Part shown: positions 31,290 to 32,011 of the stretch, piece by piece
How positions within the stretch are numbered: position 1 is the stretch's first letter
Layout of the letters: every line of letters begins with the position of its first letter
From: Gnetum montanum
Lineage: Eukaryota > Streptophyta > Gnetopsida > Gnetales > Gnetaceae
Reading direction: 5' to 3'
Assembly (NCBI GenBank): GCA_015680685.1
Contig: MNCI01007769.1
Location: forward strand, 276,031-308,041
DNA length: 32,011 nt
Program-made: the position numbers and the translations under genes
The notes under the pieces: generated by a model
Told to the model about the DNA's origin: nothing
What the model saw: only the letters and a program-made list of their open reading frames with translations
Databases searched by the model: none

Positions 31290-31630
31290 TTATGTTATCA
31301 TGAAAGAATGAGCCAAGGGAATAAGAAATTAGATTTGACTAGCCTTAAGGACTAAATAAATCCCTTTCAGGATGTTGTTAGATCAAGTTGACCTTAGATA
31401 CCCAAATCTTAAGAGCTTGAAACCAATTTACTCTATATCCATAACATCTTGAAATAGCCTAATGACCATTAACCTTGTAGCCAGAAACATCATGGAGGGT
31501 ACCCTAGTCAAAGTTCCCATCTAAAACCATAATGGTGAGGAGAAAACACATCAAACCAAGTTTCTCACTAGAACTTAAACCTGCTCAAGACTATATCAAA
31601 CCCTTTTTATGCAACACTAAAGCCATTTTT
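31290..31630 (+). pseudogene. Possible RT leader of copy 3
   Basis: Just after the second array, where copy 1 has its RT leader, the plus strand reads NLVARNIMEGTLVKVPI, a stop, then NHNGEEKTHQTKFL. This weakly resembles the copy 1 leader around TPITMPSGEVKILKLSTLL (shared PI....GE.K). If correct, RT proper lies beyond the right edge or is interrupted by the sequence carrying the CT repeat. Confidence 0.3.
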
Positions 31631-31738
31631 TGGTCCTAATTTCATCTAACACTAACATGTTTACTTGTAGTATTGTTAGGTTGGAACAAATTACTGATGT
31701 CAATGACTTTGATGATATACAATAAGAGAGCCTACATG

Positions 31739-31741
<3 letters not shown>

Positions 31742-31802
<61 letters not shown>
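31742..31802 (+). repeat. (TC)n microsatellite, about 30 repeats
   Basis: An uninterrupted TC/CT dinucleotide run of about 61 bp. Its perfection contrasts with the decayed surroundings, so it is a young expansion and a likely length-polymorphic marker. Confidence 0.97.
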
Positions 31803-31806
<4 letters not shown>

Positions 31807-32011
31807 GTTTGGCATAATGAATGAGCTATAGAAATTTTTGAATCTAATGTATGTCACACAAATTTTCCTACACTGTAATGCTGGTGATTTGTTGTGGCTT
31901 AGTTTTCTAGTTGTCTCACATAGCCCTATGCATTACTTTGTAATAGCATGATTTATTCGACTAGTTTTCTTATCCCTTTGGAGTTATGATTATAGGATGA
32001 AGCCTAGAATC
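31803..32011. other. No gene seen to the right edge
   Basis: AT-rich sequence with no recognised motif in the last 200 bases. Confidence 0.5.

Overview
The window is plant nuclear DNA: AT-rich, packed with old nested retroelements, carrying an endogenous plant pararetrovirus fragment and no recognisable host single-copy gene, rRNA or tRNA. The very decayed, large Tat/Ogre-like Ty3/gypsy elements with two RNase H domains suggest a big-genome seed plant, possibly a gymnosperm; that last step is inference.

Layout. (1) 1-1925, + strand: end of an endogenous caulimovirid (RNase H end of its polymerase, still open; a downstream ORF with one stop; TATA box and poly(A) signals). (2) About 2025-14562, - strand: copy 1 of a Tat-lineage element. 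In element order it has protease, a degenerate array of about 26 bp units, an opposite-strand gene with introns, GC-richer tandem repeats, a second array, reverse transcriptase, RNase H, a second plant-type RNase H, integrase ending in a GPY/F module, a third array, a polypurine tract and part of the 3' LTR. (3) About 16200-19690, - strand: copy 2, with a protease remnant, array and the same opposite-strand gene, but no RT or integrase. (4) About 22000 to the right edge, + strand: copy 3, with gag (split by a solo LTR with a perfect 5-bp target duplication), protease, array, the opposite-strand gene, another array and perhaps the start of the RT region.

The main result is this repeated architecture: protease - repeat array - antisense spliced gene - repeat array - RT. 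The antisense gene was reconstructed exon by exon. In copy 1, five introns of 89-107 bp join six exons in one frame, broken only by eleven stop codons that C-to-T changes can all explain. Copy 2 shares four of these introns. The gene lies antisense to the element, so its introns cannot be spliced from the genomic RNA, which explains how they survived retrotransposition. The protein has no function I can name.

All copies look dead, mostly through transition-type stops (CAG to TAG, CGA to TGA, TGG to TAG), the pattern expected from deamination of methylated cytosines in silenced DNA. Several single-N positions are flanked by 42-69 bp direct duplications, or in one case by a 115 bp inverted duplication. 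These look like assembly joins, not biology, and they disturb reading frames.
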